Assembly (NCBI GenBank): GCA_964489245.1
Contig: CAZAXU010000003.1
Location: 24,639 to 88,638, forward strand
DNA length: 64,000 bases
Direction: 5' to 3'
Origin: CAZAXU01 sp964489245
GTDB taxonomy: Bacteria > Bacteroidota > Bacteroidia > Flavobacteriales > Flavobacteriaceae
Below the pieces are notes generated by a model. That model worked only from the letters and a program-made list of their open reading frames with translations. It was not told the origin of the DNA and made no database searches. The position numbers and the translations under genes are program-made. Every line of letters begins with the position of its first letter. Position 1 is the first letter of the stretch. Below are positions 37,133-45,760 of this stretch, in pieces.

Positions 37133-38827
37133 ATGGCTAGGATTCACTCTCAAAAAATAGTAACACAAATCATATCTGCCAATTTTTTGGCAAATGAGAT
37201 TGAACATATAGTTATTTCTCCGGGTTCTCGAAATGCCCCTTTTATTATAGAATTTACACATCATCCTGATTTTAAGAGTTATAGTATTGTAGATGAGCGT
37301 TCTGCAGGCTTTTTTGCTTTGGGAATGGCACAACAACTCAAAAAACCGGTTGTGTTGGTCTGCACTTCAGGATCTGCTCTGTTGAATTACTATCCGGCAA
37401 TTGCCGAAGCTTTTTATAGCCAAATTCCGTTGATTGTTTTGAGTGCAGATCGTCCAAAAAAGTGGATTGATCAGGGAGAAGGACAAACCATCAGACAGCA
37501 TGGAGTATTTCAAAATCATTCTTATTTTGATGTGAGTTTATTGGAGGATAAGCAAGAAAATGCCATTGAACAGAATACGAATAATATTCAAAAAGCAATC
37601 AGGATTGCTTATGAAAAACAAGGCCCCGTGCATATCAATGTTCCTTTTGACGAACCTTTATATGAAACAATCAATCAGACACAAATAACATCAAAACCTA
37701 TAGGAATTGATTTGTCAGACAAAATCTATACAGAAGAAGAATTGACCGGATATGAAAAAATTTGGAATACAGCAGATAAAAAAATGATATTGGTGGGTCA
37801 ACATCATCCGTCTGAATTTTTACAAAAGCAATTGGAAAAATTTGCAAAAGATTCCTCTGTGATCATCTTGACAGAAAATATTTCAAATGTTTATCATAAT
37901 GATTTTATTAATAACATAGATCAAAACATTTTTTCTTTGGAATATAATCAGCAGTCTGAATTGAAACCGGATATTTTGATTACGGTTGGTCGTAATTTAA
38001 TCTCAAAAAAAATCAAACAATTTTTGAGAGAGCACAAGCCAAAACACCATTGGCATGTAGAAAAAACAAAAATTCCTCCCAACACTTTCGATGTTCTCAA
38101 TAAGCATTTTGATACGGCTCCGGAGATGTTTTTTAGTCAATTTTTATTTTTAGTAAAGCCAAAACAGAATAAAAATTATAAGAATAAATGGCTTTCCGTT
38201 AAGCAGGAGAATAAAATCAAACATGATAGATATCTATCAGAGACAAGCTATAGTGATTTGAAAGTTTTTGATTTGTTATTTCAAAAAATCCCTGAGAATT
38301 ATTCTATCCACTGGGGAAACAGTTCGACCGTAAGATATGCGCAATTATTTGATTTCGGTAAAAAATCTTTAAATTTTTCCAATAGAGGAACCAGCGGAAT
38401 TGATGGTAGCACATCAACAGCAATTGGTGCAGCCTGCGCAAGCCGGACTCCCGGTTTATTGGTGACAGGAGATATTTCATTTTTATATGACAGTAATGGT
38501 TTGTGGAATAAATATATTCCGATAGATTTTAAAATTATAGTAATCAATAACGGAGGAGGAGATATTTTTAATTTTATTCCCGGACCTTCCAAAACAAAAG
38601 CTTTAAACAATTTTTTTGTTACCGAACATAAATTCAAAGCCAAACATTTGGCTGAAATGTTCGGCTTTGAATATGTTTTGGCAGATAATTTGAGAAATCT
38701 AAATACCAAGTTAGATACATTTTTTAAGAACCATCAAGCTCTTCAAATATTGGAAATCGATACATCTGAAGTTAATAATCACCAAATTTTAAAAGACTAT
38801 TTTTCTTTTTTAAGCAAAACACCGTGA
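37133..38827 (+). CDS. menD: SEPHCHC synthase
   Basis: A 564-residue thiamine-diphosphate enzyme joining isochorismate and 2-oxoglutarate in menaquinone synthesis. Marks are IVISPGSRNAPFIIEF and ERSAGFFALGMA near the N terminus, FSNRGTSGIDGSTSTAIGAA (ThDP-binding region; the GDxxxxxD-like segment follows at VTGDISFLYDSNGLW), and NNGGGDIFNFIPG. ATG 37133 gives MARIHSQKIVTQIISANFLA, the conserved start. Its 3' end overlaps a minus-strand frame by 31 bases (38797-38827), and an assembly gap begins 65 bp later. Confidence 0.95.
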   Translation: MARIHSQKIVTQIISANFLANEIEHIVISPGSRNAPFIIEFTHHPDFKSYSIVDERSAGFFALGMAQQLKKPVVLVCTSGSALLNYYPAIAEAFYSQIPLIVLSADRPKKWIDQGEGQTIRQHGVFQNHSYFDVSLLEDKQENAIEQNTNNIQKAIRIAYEKQGPVHINVPFDEPLYETINQTQITSKPIGIDLSDKIYTEEELTGYEKIWNTADKKMILVGQHHPSEFLQKQLEKFAKDSSVIILTENISNVYHNDFINNIDQNIFSLEYNQQSELKPDILITVGRNLISKKIKQFLREHKPKHHWHVEKTKIPPNTFDVLNKHFDTAPEMFFSQFLFLVKPKQNKNYKNKWLSVKQENKIKHDRYLSETSYSDLKVFDLLFQKIPENYSIHWGNSSTVRYAQLFDFGKKSLNFSNRGTSGIDGSTSTAIGAACASRTPGLLVTGDISFLYDSNGLWNKYIPIDFKIIVINNGGGDIFNFIPGPSKTKALNNFFVTEHKFKAKHLAEMFGFEYVLADNLRNLNTKLDTFFKNHQALQILEIDTSEVNNHQILKDYFSFLSKTP

Positions 38828-38892
38828 TAATATTCCATCATTTTTTGAACATCGCGGGGTTTTTTCAGTTTAAGTTTGTTTTTCTTGACAAA
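38797..38892 (-). CDS. C-terminal fragment of a gene truncated by the gap
   Basis: The minus-strand frame ends at TAG (38797-38799) and stays open back to the gap edge at 38892, encoding VKKNKLKLKKPRDVQKMMEY and ending in HGVLLKKEK. The other side of the gap has a plausible start on the same strand: ATG at 39005 with an exact -7 element TAGATTTG (39037-39030). If they belong together, a small gene is split by the 100 N. I do not recognise the family. The frame across the gap cannot be tested. Confidence 0.45.
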   Translation of the reverse strand, partial: FVKKNKLKLKKPRDVQKMMEYYHGVLLKKEK

Positions 38893-38992
38893 NNNNNNNN
38901 NNNNNNNNNNNNNNNNNNNNNNNNNNNNNNNNNNNNNNNNNNNNNNNNNNNNNNNNNNNNNNNNNNNNNNNNNNNNNNNNNNNNNNNNNNNN
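38893..38992. other. Assembly gap (100 N)
   Basis: Exactly 100 N, the conventional length for a scaffold gap of unknown size. It probably removes part of a minus-strand gene between menD and menB. Confidence 0.98.
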
Positions 38993-39029
38993 GAACAAAA
39001 ATCATTCCGAATGATACTTAAAAATCAAA

Positions 39030-39037
39030 CAAATCTA
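39030..39037 (-). promoter_or_regulatory. -7 promoter element of the gap-truncated gene
   Basis: The minus strand reads TAGATTTG, an exact TAnnTTTG, 25 bases before ATG 39005 on that strand. It supports a gene running into the gap. Confidence 0.4.
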
Positions 39038-39088
39038 CAAAAATAAATTATAATTTCATATTTTTACACCTGAAAAAAATAAATTATC

Positions 39089-39910
39089 ATGACAAAAAGG
39101 AATTGGCAAAGTATAAAATCATATGAAGATATCTTGTTTGAGTACTATGAAGGTATCGCAAAAATAACAATTAACCGTCCGCAGGTTTATAATGCATTCA
39201 GGCCTGAAACCAACATAGAAATATTGGATGCTTTGGAAATCTGTAGAGAGAAACAGGAAATAGATGTGGTTCTTCTGACCGGAGCGGGAGACAAAGCTTT
39301 TTGTTCCGGAGGAGACCAAAACGTAAAAGGAAAAGGTGGCTATATAGGAAAAGACGGGGTGCCGAGGTTGAATGTATTGGATGTTCATAAAAGAATTAGA
39401 GAGTTGCCTAAGCCTGTGATTGCTATGGTTAACGGTTACGCTATTGGAGGCGGACACGTATTGCACGTAGTCTGTGATTTGACTATCGCATCTGAAAATG
39501 CCCGTTTTGGACAGACGGGACCTAAAGTGGGTAGTTTTGACGGCGGTTTTGGTTCTTCATACCTTGCCAGACATGTCGGACAAAAAAAAGCCAGAGAAAT
39601 TTGGTTTCTCTGTGACCAATATACGGCGGAAGAAGCTGAAAAAATGGGAATGGTTAACAAAGTGGTTCCTCTGGAACAGCTGGAAGATACAAGTGTTGAA
39701 TGGTGTCAAAAAATACAAGAAAAAAGTCCGATGGCAATCAGGATGATTAAACGAGCCATGAATGCAGAACTTGACGGGCAAAGAGGCTTGATGGAATTTG
39801 CGGGAGATGCTACTCTGATGTTCTATTTGATGGAAGAAGCACAAGAAGGAAAAAATGCTTTTCTGCAAAAGAGAAAGCCTAATTTTAAACAATTTCCAAA
39901 ATTTCCGTAA
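39089..39910 (+). CDS. menB: 1,4-Dihydroxy-2-naphthoyl-CoA synthase
   Basis: A 273-residue crotonase-fold enzyme that closes the naphthoyl ring in menaquinone synthesis. [12 protein letters not shown] (oxyanion loop), [35 protein letters not shown] and [14 protein letters not shown] match E. coli MenB closely. The Gly in QTGPK marks the bicarbonate-dependent type I enzyme. The MenB C-terminal [10 protein letters not shown] is also typical. A near -7 element (TATTTTTA, 39059-39066) lies before it. Together with menD across the gap it forms a menaquinone neighbourhood. Confidence 0.96.
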   Translation: MTKRNWQSIKSYEDILFEYYEGIAKITINRPQVYNAFRPETNIEILDALEICREKQEIDVVLLTGAGDKAFCSGGDQNVKGKGGYIGKDGVPRLNVLDVHKRIRELPKPVIAMVNGYAIGGGHVLHVVCDLTIASENARFGQTGPKVGSFDGGFGSSYLARHVGQKKAREIWFLCDQYTAEEAEKMGMVNKVVPLEQLEDTSVEWCQKIQEKSPMAIRMIKRAMNAELDGQRGLMEFAGDATLMFYLMEEAQEGKNAFLQKRKPNFKQFPKFP

Positions 39911-39993
39911 GTATTTGAAAATTAGCCATTCATGTATATTGAAAGGATGTTGAAAAAAATCTCAAACCTTGCTGTAAATAATAAATAATTTTG

Positions 39994-40001
39994 TAAATTT
40001 G
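39994..40001 (+). promoter_or_regulatory. -7 promoter element of rpsA
   Basis: TAAATTTG matches TAnnTTTG exactly, with TTG at 39969-39971 (22-base spacer) as the -33 element. A leader of about 118 bases follows. Confidence 0.65.
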
Positions 40002-40004
40002 CAC

Positions 40005-40118
40005 GCTCTTTCTGTAGATGAGATTGGAAAAGAGCCCGAAAAAACAAAGAAAAAACATTAACGACTTTCATTTTAATTTACTTAAAAATCTCAGTTAACA
40101 ATGAAATACAAAAATTGA
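40005..40118 (+). promoter_or_regulatory. rpsA leader with 5' hairpin and upstream reading frames
   Basis: GCTCTTT (40005-40011) pairs with AAAGAGC (40029-40035) at the very 5' end of the predicted message. An upstream frame from ATG 40018 to TAA 40096-40098 would encode a basic 26-residue peptide (MRLEKSPKKQRKNINDFHFN at its start). A five-codon frame (40101-40118, MKYKN) follows, ending 6 bases before rpsA. S1 proteins often control their own message, so a regulatory leader is plausible but unproven. Confidence 0.35.
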
Positions 40119-40124
40119 ATCAGC

Positions 40125-41957
40125 ATGGCTGAAGACAAACAAAAACAAGAAGAGCTTCAAGAAGAAGTGAAGCAAGAAACAGCTCAAGAAGTTGTCAAAG
40201 AAGAAAATGTACAACAAGATCCCGAACAATTCTTAAAAGAATTTAACTGGGAAACTTATGAACAAGGCATTGAACCTATCAAAGATGAAAAACTGGTAGA
40301 GTTTGAGAAACTAGTCGAAGAAAAATTAAAAGTTCTCGACAACAACGAATTGATTGAAGGTGTTGTAACAAACATTTCTGATCGTGACGTGATTATTGAT
40401 ATTAACTCAAAATCAGAAGGAGTGATTCCCCTCAATGAGTTTCGTTATAATCCTGAATTAAAATTAGGAGACGAAGTAGAGGTGATGGTTGTTCGTCGCG
40501 AAGATAAAAACGGTCAGTTGTTGCTTTCTCATAAGAGAGCACGCCAGCTTAAGGCTTGGGCAAGAGTGAATGAAGCTCTTGAAAAAGAAGAAATCGTTAA
40601 GGGATATGTGAAAGCAAGAACAAAAGGAGGTATGATTGTAGATGTTTTCGGAATAGAAGCATTTTTGCCGGGGTCTCAAATTGATGTTAAACCTATTCGT
40701 GATTATGACCAATATGTAGGAAAGACAATGGAATTCAAAATTGTAAAAATCAATCCTGAATTCAAAAATGTTGTGGTTTCTCACAAAGCGCTTATCGAAG
40801 CGGATCTCGAAGAACAAAAACGTGAAATCATTGCTCAATTGGAGCAAGGTCAAGTGATTGAAGGTGTGGTTAAAAATATCACATCATATGGTGTATTTAT
40901 TGATCTTGGAGGCGTTGACGGTCTAATTCATATCACAGATTTAGCTTGGAAAAGAATTAACCATCCCAGTGAAATAGTCAATATAGACGATACATTAAAA
41001 GTTGTAATCCTTGATTTTGACGAGAAAAAATCAAGAATTCAACTTGGTTTGAAACAGCTGGAGCCACATCCTTGGGATAAACTTTCAGAAGATTTGAAAG
41101 TAGGAGACAAAGTGAAAGGAAAAGTTTCAGTAATTGCAGATTATGGAGCATTTGTAGAAATTGAGCCGGGTGTTGAAGGTCTGATTCATGTTTCCGAGAT
41201 GTCTTGGAGTACACATTTAAGATCAGCACAAGATTTTGTCAAAGAAGGAGAAGAAGTAGAAGCAGTTGTGCTTTCTTTGGATCGTGAGGAAAGAAAAATG
41301 TCTTTGGGCATCAAACAACTTTCTCCTGATCCTTGGGCAGATATCGATAAAAAATATCCTGTTGGTTCAAAACACAAAGGAACTGTCAGAAACTTCACGA
41401 ACTTCGGTGCATTTGTCGAGTTAGAGGAAGGTGTTGACGGTTTGATTTATATTTCTGATTTGACATGGAATAAAAAAATCAAACATCCTTCTGATGTAAT
41501 CAATATCGGTGACGAAGTAGAAGTGATTGTACTCGATGTGGATAAGGACGGAAGAAAATTAAGTTTAGGCTTGAAACAATTGCAAGATAATCCTTGGGAT
41601 GCTTATGCAGAAAAATTTGCCGTAGGAACACAACACGAAGGTGAAGTAAAAGAAGCTTCAGGAAAAGGCGCAACTGTTGTTTTTGAAAACGGTTTGGAAG
41701 CTTTTGCTCCGGGCAGGTTAATCACTAAAGAAGATGGAAACAAACTCAAAAAAGGAGATAAAGTTGAATTTAAAGTAATTGAATTTAACAAAGATTTCCA
41801 AAAAATTGTAGTCTCTCATTCCGCTACTTACAAAGAAGATGAAGAGAGAATTGTAAAAGAAGCAAAAGTGAAAATGGACAATGCAGAAAAATCTACTTTA
41901 GGTGATTTGGATGTGTTGGCAGATTTGAAAAAAGAAATGGAAGGAGGTGATAAATAA
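40125..41957 (+). CDS. rpsA: 30S ribosomal protein S1
   Basis: A 610-residue protein with an acidic N-terminal tail and five to six consecutive S1 RNA-binding repeats, each with the pattern G-x-V-x-x-(I/F)-x-x-(Y/F)-G-x-F-V-(E/D), for example VVKNITSYGVFIDLGGVDGL, VSVIADYGAFVEIEPGVEGL and VRNFTNFGAFVELEEGVDGL. S1 anchors messages on the 30S subunit. In Bacteroidota, where most messages lack Shine-Dalgarno sites, S1 is expected to be especially important. A strong terminator follows at 41981-42017. Confidence 0.95.
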   Translation: MAEDKQKQEELQEEVKQETAQEVVKEENVQQDPEQFLKEFNWETYEQGIEPIKDEKLVEFEKLVEEKLKVLDNNELIEGVVTNISDRDVIIDINSKSEGVIPLNEFRYNPELKLGDEVEVMVVRREDKNGQLLLSHKRARQLKAWARVNEALEKEEIVKGYVKARTKGGMIVDVFGIEAFLPGSQIDVKPIRDYDQYVGKTMEFKIVKINPEFKNVVVSHKALIEADLEEQKREIIAQLEQGQVIEGVVKNITSYGVFIDLGGVDGLIHITDLAWKRINHPSEIVNIDDTLKVVILDFDEKKSRIQLGLKQLEPHPWDKLSEDLKVGDKVKGKVSVIADYGAFVEIEPGVEGLIHVSEMSWSTHLRSAQDFVKEGEEVEAVVLSLDREERKMSLGIKQLSPDPWADIDKKYPVGSKHKGTVRNFTNFGAFVELEEGVDGLIYISDLTWNKKIKHPSDVINIGDEVEVIVLDVDKDGRKLSLGLKQLQDNPWDAYAEKFAVGTQHEGEVKEASGKGATVVFENGLEAFAPGRLITKEDGNKLKKGDKVEFKVIEFNKDFQKIVVSHSATYKEDEERIVKEAKVKMDNAEKSTLGDLDVLADLKKEMEGGDK

Positions 41958-41980
41958 TCATCATCTGGTTTTATAGAAAT

Positions 41981-42017
41981 AAAAAAAAACCGAAGCAAAG
42001 TGCTTCGGTTTTTTTTG
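41981..42017. terminator. Bidirectional terminator between rpsA and ndk
   Basis: A-tract then CGAAGCA, loop AAG, TGCTTCG then GTTTTTTTT. The arms, flanked by A on one side and T on the other, work in both directions and sit between convergent genes. Confidence 0.93.
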
Positions 42018-42032
42018 ATATATAAATCTTGA

Positions 42033-42458
42033 TTAAGATATGAAAGTTTCTCTTCCTGAAAAATGGAAAGCGGCTTCAATCTCTGCATTCTCGTCACTAT
42101 CGGAACCATGTATAGCATTTTCTCCGATAGAAGTAGCAAACAGATTTCGAATGGTTCCCGGCGCAGCCTCTGCCGGATTGGTAGAGCCGATAAAAGAACG
42201 AAAATCCTCGACAGCATTTTCTTTTTCCAAAACGGCGGCAACGATAGGACTTCTGGTCATAAAGCTAACCAATTCACCAAAGAAAGGTCTTTCTTTGTGA
42301 ACGGCATAAAACGCTTTAGCATCTCTTTTCGACATTTGTGTCATTTTCATCGCGACAATTTTAAATCCCGCTTGGCTAATTTTTTCTAATATGGCACCGA
42401 TGTGTCCGTTTTCAACAGCATCGGGTTTAATCATGGTGAATGTGATGTTTCCTGACAT
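42033..42458 (-). CDS. ndk: Nucleoside diphosphate kinase
   Basis: A 141-residue kinase exchanging gamma phosphates among nucleotides. [18 protein letters not shown] is the canonical start. The phospho-His lies in the C-terminal segment [19 protein letters not shown], in the NAIHGSDS context. An exact -7 element (TATATTTG on the minus strand, 42490-42483) lies 25 bases before the ATG. Confidence 0.97.
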   Translation of the reverse strand: MSGNITFTMIKPDAVENGHIGAILEKISQAGFKIVAMKMTQMSKRDAKAFYAVHKERPFFGELVSFMTRSPIVAAVLEKENAVEDFRSFIGSTNPAEAAPGTIRNLFATSIGENAIHGSDSDENAEIEAAFHFSGRETFIS

Positions 42459-42482
42459 TTTTTTACTGGTTTAATTTTTCTG

Positions 42483-42490
42483 CAAATATA
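42483..42490 (-). promoter_or_regulatory. -7 promoter element of ndk
   Basis: The minus strand reads TATATTTG, an exact TAnnTTTG. Confidence 0.55.
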
Positions 42491-42586
42491 TATAAAAATA
42501 TTTCTTTGAAAATAACACTTTGAATGTGAAGTAAATTATTTTGAATAAATATTTTTAGTATTTTCGTAGCCTAATCATAATAGAAA

Positions 42587-43612
42587 ATGTCCGAAGAAAT
42601 TGAACAGCTGAAACAGACCCTTTCCAAGCCTAACAAAATAGCCGTAATCATTCACAGAAATCCTGACGGAGACGCTATGGGAGCAGGTCTGGCACTGAAA
42701 GAATACTTATCTAAGAAAGGACATCAAGTCGAGTTGATCTCGCCAAATGAAGTGCCAGACTATTTAAGGTGGCTACCCGATGCCGAAAAAACACTTGTTT
42801 TTGATCGAGACAGAAAAACGGTGAAGCAAAAAATTTCAGAAGCAGATTTGTTATTTACTTTAGATTTCAACGATTTTTCCAGAACCGGCAGTCAGATGGA
42901 AGAGCTTTTGGAAAAATATATAGACAAGCCCTATGTGATGATAGACCATCATTTGGAACCGAAAGCCTATGCCAAATATAAATTTTCAGATCCGACAAAA
43001 TCATCTACATCAGAAATGATTTATGAATTTATAGTGAATCTCGGTGGAAAACAAATGATTGATAAGCATATGGCGACCAACCTTTATACGGGCATTATGA
43101 CAGATACAGGATCGTTCAAGTTTCCTAATACTACTGCCAACACGCACTTGATTGTAGCAGACTTGATGAAAACCGGAATTGATACAAACAAAATACAGAT
43201 TAGAATATATGATTCTTTTGATTCTGATAAGCTTCATTTGCTGGGTTTGGCATTGAATAAATTAATTTTTATGCCGAAATATAAAACAGCTTATATCGTT
43301 CTGTCTAAAGAAGAATTGAATAGATTTAACTATAGGAAAGGAGACACGGAGGGTTTTGTAAATTACGGATTGGCTCTGGAAGACTCAAATTTTGCAGCAT
43401 TATTTTCTGAAAATGACGATGAAGGCGTTAGGATTTCTTTTCGTTCAAAAGGAAAATTTCCGGCAAATGAATTTGCAAAAAAATATTTTAATGGAGGCGG
43501 GCATCTCAATGCAGCCGGAGGCAGGACAAAACAAAGCTTGAATGATGCAGTTCAACTTTTTTTAGATAAATTGCCTGAATTTAAGGATAAACTATTAAAT
43601 GCAAATGAATAG
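42587..43612 (+). CDS. NrnA-type DHH phosphoesterase
   Basis: A 341-residue DHH/DHHA1 phosphoesterase that degrades nanoRNA and 3'-phosphoadenosine 5'-phosphate. The motifs appear in order: HRNPDGDAMGAGLAL (motif I), LDFNDFSR (motif II), MIDHHLEP (DHH), and TGIMTDTGSFKF (motif IV), then the DHHA1 signature GGGHLNAAGG. It starts a block that continues with gldI and a cyclophilin-FKBP gene, which is a recognised flavobacterial order. Its end overlaps the gldI start. Confidence 0.92.
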   Translation: MSEEIEQLKQTLSKPNKIAVIIHRNPDGDAMGAGLALKEYLSKKGHQVELISPNEVPDYLRWLPDAEKTLVFDRDRKTVKQKISEADLLFTLDFNDFSRTGSQMEELLEKYIDKPYVMIDHHLEPKAYAKYKFSDPTKSSTSEMIYEFIVNLGGKQMIDKHMATNLYTGIMTDTGSFKFPNTTANTHLIVADLMKTGIDTNKIQIRIYDSFDSDKLHLLGLALNKLIFMPKYKTAYIVLSKEELNRFNYRKGDTEGFVNYGLALEDSNFAALFSENDDEGVRISFRSKGKFPANEFAKKYFNGGGHLNAAGGRTKQSLNDAVQLFLDKLPEFKDKLLNANE

Positions 43613-44159
43613 AAAATATCTGTATATAATTCCGTTGTTGTTATTTTTGTTCAGTTTTTCTTGTAAAAATAACAATCAATCATCCAGAGCTCCTATTTCA
43701 CACCGGCATAAAGGTGTGGATATGAAATCTGTGAATATGAACAAAGAACTCAATAATAGAGAAGAGACTTATATTGAAAAGATGATTAAAGAAGATTCTT
43801 TGCATCAATATATAGATTCTCATCACGGTTTTTGGTATTATTATATCTCGGAAAATGAAAAAGACAATATTTTTCCGAGAGAAGGAGACAAAGTGACGTT
43901 GAAATATGAAATTAAGGATTTGAGTGGTAACACAATCTATTCTTTTAATGAAATAGGAGAAAAGATTTATCATGTAGATCATGAAAACTATTTCAGAGGT
44001 TTTAGAGAAGCTGTAAAATTGTTGAAAAAAGATGAAGAAGCAGAATTTTTGTTTCCATCAAATGCCGCCTATGGTTATCATGGTGATGAAAAAAAGATAG
44101 GGAACAATGTTCCGCTGAAAGTAAAAATAAAAATATTAAAAATTAAAAAAACAAAGTGA
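43605..44159 (+). CDS. gldI: GldI-type FKBP lipoprotein (gliding motility)
   Basis: A 184-residue lipoprotein: MNRKYLYIIPLLLFLFSFSC with the lipobox Cys, then an FKBP-type peptidyl-prolyl isomerase domain (VTLKYEIKDLSGNTIYSF ... REAVKLLKKDEEAEFLFPS). It fits GldI, the flavobacterial gliding protein of the PPIase class, and its order with nrnA and a downstream PPIase is the expected one. The catalytic FKBP pocket looks degenerate. ATG 43599 is also possible; both starts overlap nrnA. Presence of GldI does not prove gliding, as the other gld genes are not visible here. Confidence 0.85.
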   Translation: MNRKYLYIIPLLLFLFSFSCKNNNQSSRAPISHRHKGVDMKSVNMNKELNNREETYIEKMIKEDSLHQYIDSHHGFWYYYISENEKDNIFPREGDKVTLKYEIKDLSGNTIYSFNEIGEKIYHVDHENYFRGFREAVKLLKKDEEAEFLFPSNAAYGYHGDEKKIGNNVPLKVKIKILKIKKTK

Positions 44160-44161
44160 TT

Positions 44162-45202
44162 ATGAAAAAAATTAGTATGCTGTTACTTGCTGTGATACTT
44201 GGCTTGATGAGCTGTAAAACAGCCAAATACAAAGATTTAAGCAACGGAATATATGCAGATATTCAAACCGTAAAAGGAGATATTTTGGTTCAGTTGAGAC
44301 CGGATAAGGCTCCTGTAACGGTTGCAAGTTTTGTTTCGTTGGCAGAAGGAAATAATCCTTATGTTGAAGACAAGTATAAAGGAAAACCTTTTTATGACGG
44401 ACTCACATTTCACAGAATTGTGAGCAAAGCTACCGGGGCGAAAAGCGACTTTGTAATTCAAGGAGGCGATCCTTTGGGCACGGGAGAAGGAGGGCCCGGA
44501 TATCAATTCAAAAATGAAATTTCAGATTTAAAACATATCAAAGGAGCTTTGTCCATGGCAAGAGAAAATAGACCGGGAACCAATGGCAGCCAATTTTTTA
44601 TCACTTTAGATGCCACACCATTCTTGGATGGACAGTATAGTGTTTTTGGAAATACGATTAAAGGTTTTGAAGTGGTTCAACAAATTAGAAAAGGAGATAA
44701 AATAAATAAAATTACAATTATCAGAGTTGGAAAGGATGCCAAAAAATTTGATGCCGTAAAAATATTCAGCGAGTATATGTTGGAAAAAGAAAAAGCAGAA
44801 AAAGAAAGACTGGAAAAAAAGAAAAAATTAGCAGCAGATTTAGCCGCTAAAAAGAAAGAAGCCAAAGTTGATCAATCAGGTTTGGGAATTTATGTTGTGA
44901 AAAAAGGAACCGGAAAAAAACCAAAAGCAGGAGAAACTGTTCATGTGCATTATACCGGTTATTTGACAGACGGAACAAAATTTGATTCGTCTTATGATAG
45001 AAAAAGACCTCTGGTGTTTCAAGTAGGAAAAGGAAATGTTATTGCCGGTTGGGACAAAGGATTAATGGAGTTGAAAGAAGGAGAAAAAGCTGTCTTTTTT
45101 ATTCCGCATCATCTTGGATATGGAGAGAGAGGCGCCGGAGGGGTTATTCCGCCTAATGCAGATTTAATCTTTGAAGTGGAATTGATAAAAATTGGTAAAT
45201 AA
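44162..45202 (+). CDS. Cyclophilin-FKBP fusion lipoprotein
   Basis: A 346-residue lipoprotein with two peptidyl-prolyl isomerase domains. MKKISMLLLAVILGLMSC is the signal and lipobox. Residues about 25-200 are a cyclophilin (FYDGLTFHRIV, FVIQGGDPLGTGEGG, GTNGSQFFITLDATPFLDG). A Lys/Glu-rich coiled linker (about 205-235) leads to a C-terminal FKBP (VHVHYTGYLTDGTKFDSS, VIAGWDKGLMELKEGE). It would fold secreted proteins in the periplasm. It lies 2 bp after gldI, so the two are translated together. The combination of both domains in one chain is uncommon. Confidence 0.92.
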   Translation: MKKISMLLLAVILGLMSCKTAKYKDLSNGIYADIQTVKGDILVQLRPDKAPVTVASFVSLAEGNNPYVEDKYKGKPFYDGLTFHRIVSKATGAKSDFVIQGGDPLGTGEGGPGYQFKNEISDLKHIKGALSMARENRPGTNGSQFFITLDATPFLDGQYSVFGNTIKGFEVVQQIRKGDKINKITIIRVGKDAKKFDAVKIFSEYMLEKEKAEKERLEKKKKLAADLAAKKKEAKVDQSGLGIYVVKKGTGKKPKAGETVHVHYTGYLTDGTKFDSSYDRKRPLVFQVGKGNVIAGWDKGLMELKEGEKAVFFIPHHLGYGERGAGGVIPPNADLIFEVELIKIGK

Positions 45203-45269
45203 TTTTTTTGTTTTTAATAAAAAAATTATAACTTTATAGTCTCGAACAAATAAATAAAATTATACGATT

Positions 45270-45656
45270 ATGGAACAAAAAAGATATTACTTGAGTGATT
45301 TGGAATTCAATTTGGATACTTGGAAAAGAGAATTGAAATTTCACCGTGATGAAATGGATACTTTTCAAGAGAAATTAGAAGAAGTAGCAGCAAGAGTTGA
45401 ATTGGACAAAGGGGCGATGGTGAAACTGGAGAGTTTTCAAAATAAGATTTTAAGAGAGAGAAAAGTTATATCGGATATTTTACATAAAATCAAAAACAAA
45501 AGAATGAATCTGAAAAAGGTAGATATTTTGGAACCTATTGACGGCAGCCTATATAGAGATCAGATTCCTTTGAGAGATGAAATGAAAACTTATATCAGAT
45601 TACACTATGATTTGAAAGAAGAAATGATGAATTTCTTCACCAAGTGGTTGGACTAA
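45270..45656 (+). CDS. Coiled-coil protein of unknown function
   Basis: A 128-residue, highly charged and mostly helical protein without signal peptide, beginning MEQKRYYLSDLEFNLDTWKR. Long runs of heptad-like residues suggest a coiled coil. A near-consensus -7 element (TAACTTTA, 45229-45236) with TTTG at 45207-45210 lies upstream. A terminator follows. I recognise no characterised family. The clean promoter and terminator suggest an independently controlled gene. Confidence 0.75.
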   Translation: MEQKRYYLSDLEFNLDTWKRELKFHRDEMDTFQEKLEEVAARVELDKGAMVKLESFQNKILRERKVISDILHKIKNKRMNLKKVDILEPIDGSLYRDQIPLRDEMKTYIRLHYDLKEEMMNFFTKWLD

Positions 45657-45677
45657 CCAAACAATTTATCATAAATT

Positions 45678-45711
45678 AGCCCTGAGTTTTTTTAGCTTAG
45701 GGCTTTTTTTT
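45678..45711 (+). terminator. Intrinsic terminator after the coiled-coil gene
   Basis: AGCCCTGAG pairs with CTTAGGGCT (one G-T pair) around a T-rich loop and continues into a T-tract at 45704-45711. Confidence 0.9.
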
Positions 45712-45760
45712 GATGAAAGCTATATATATTATGTCCGAATCATACAAATTATAGTTACTG

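Noticed and set aside
38824..39021. Plus-strand frame across the assembly gap
   Set aside because: Half of it is N, so it is an artefact of the gap; a minus-strand gene fits better.
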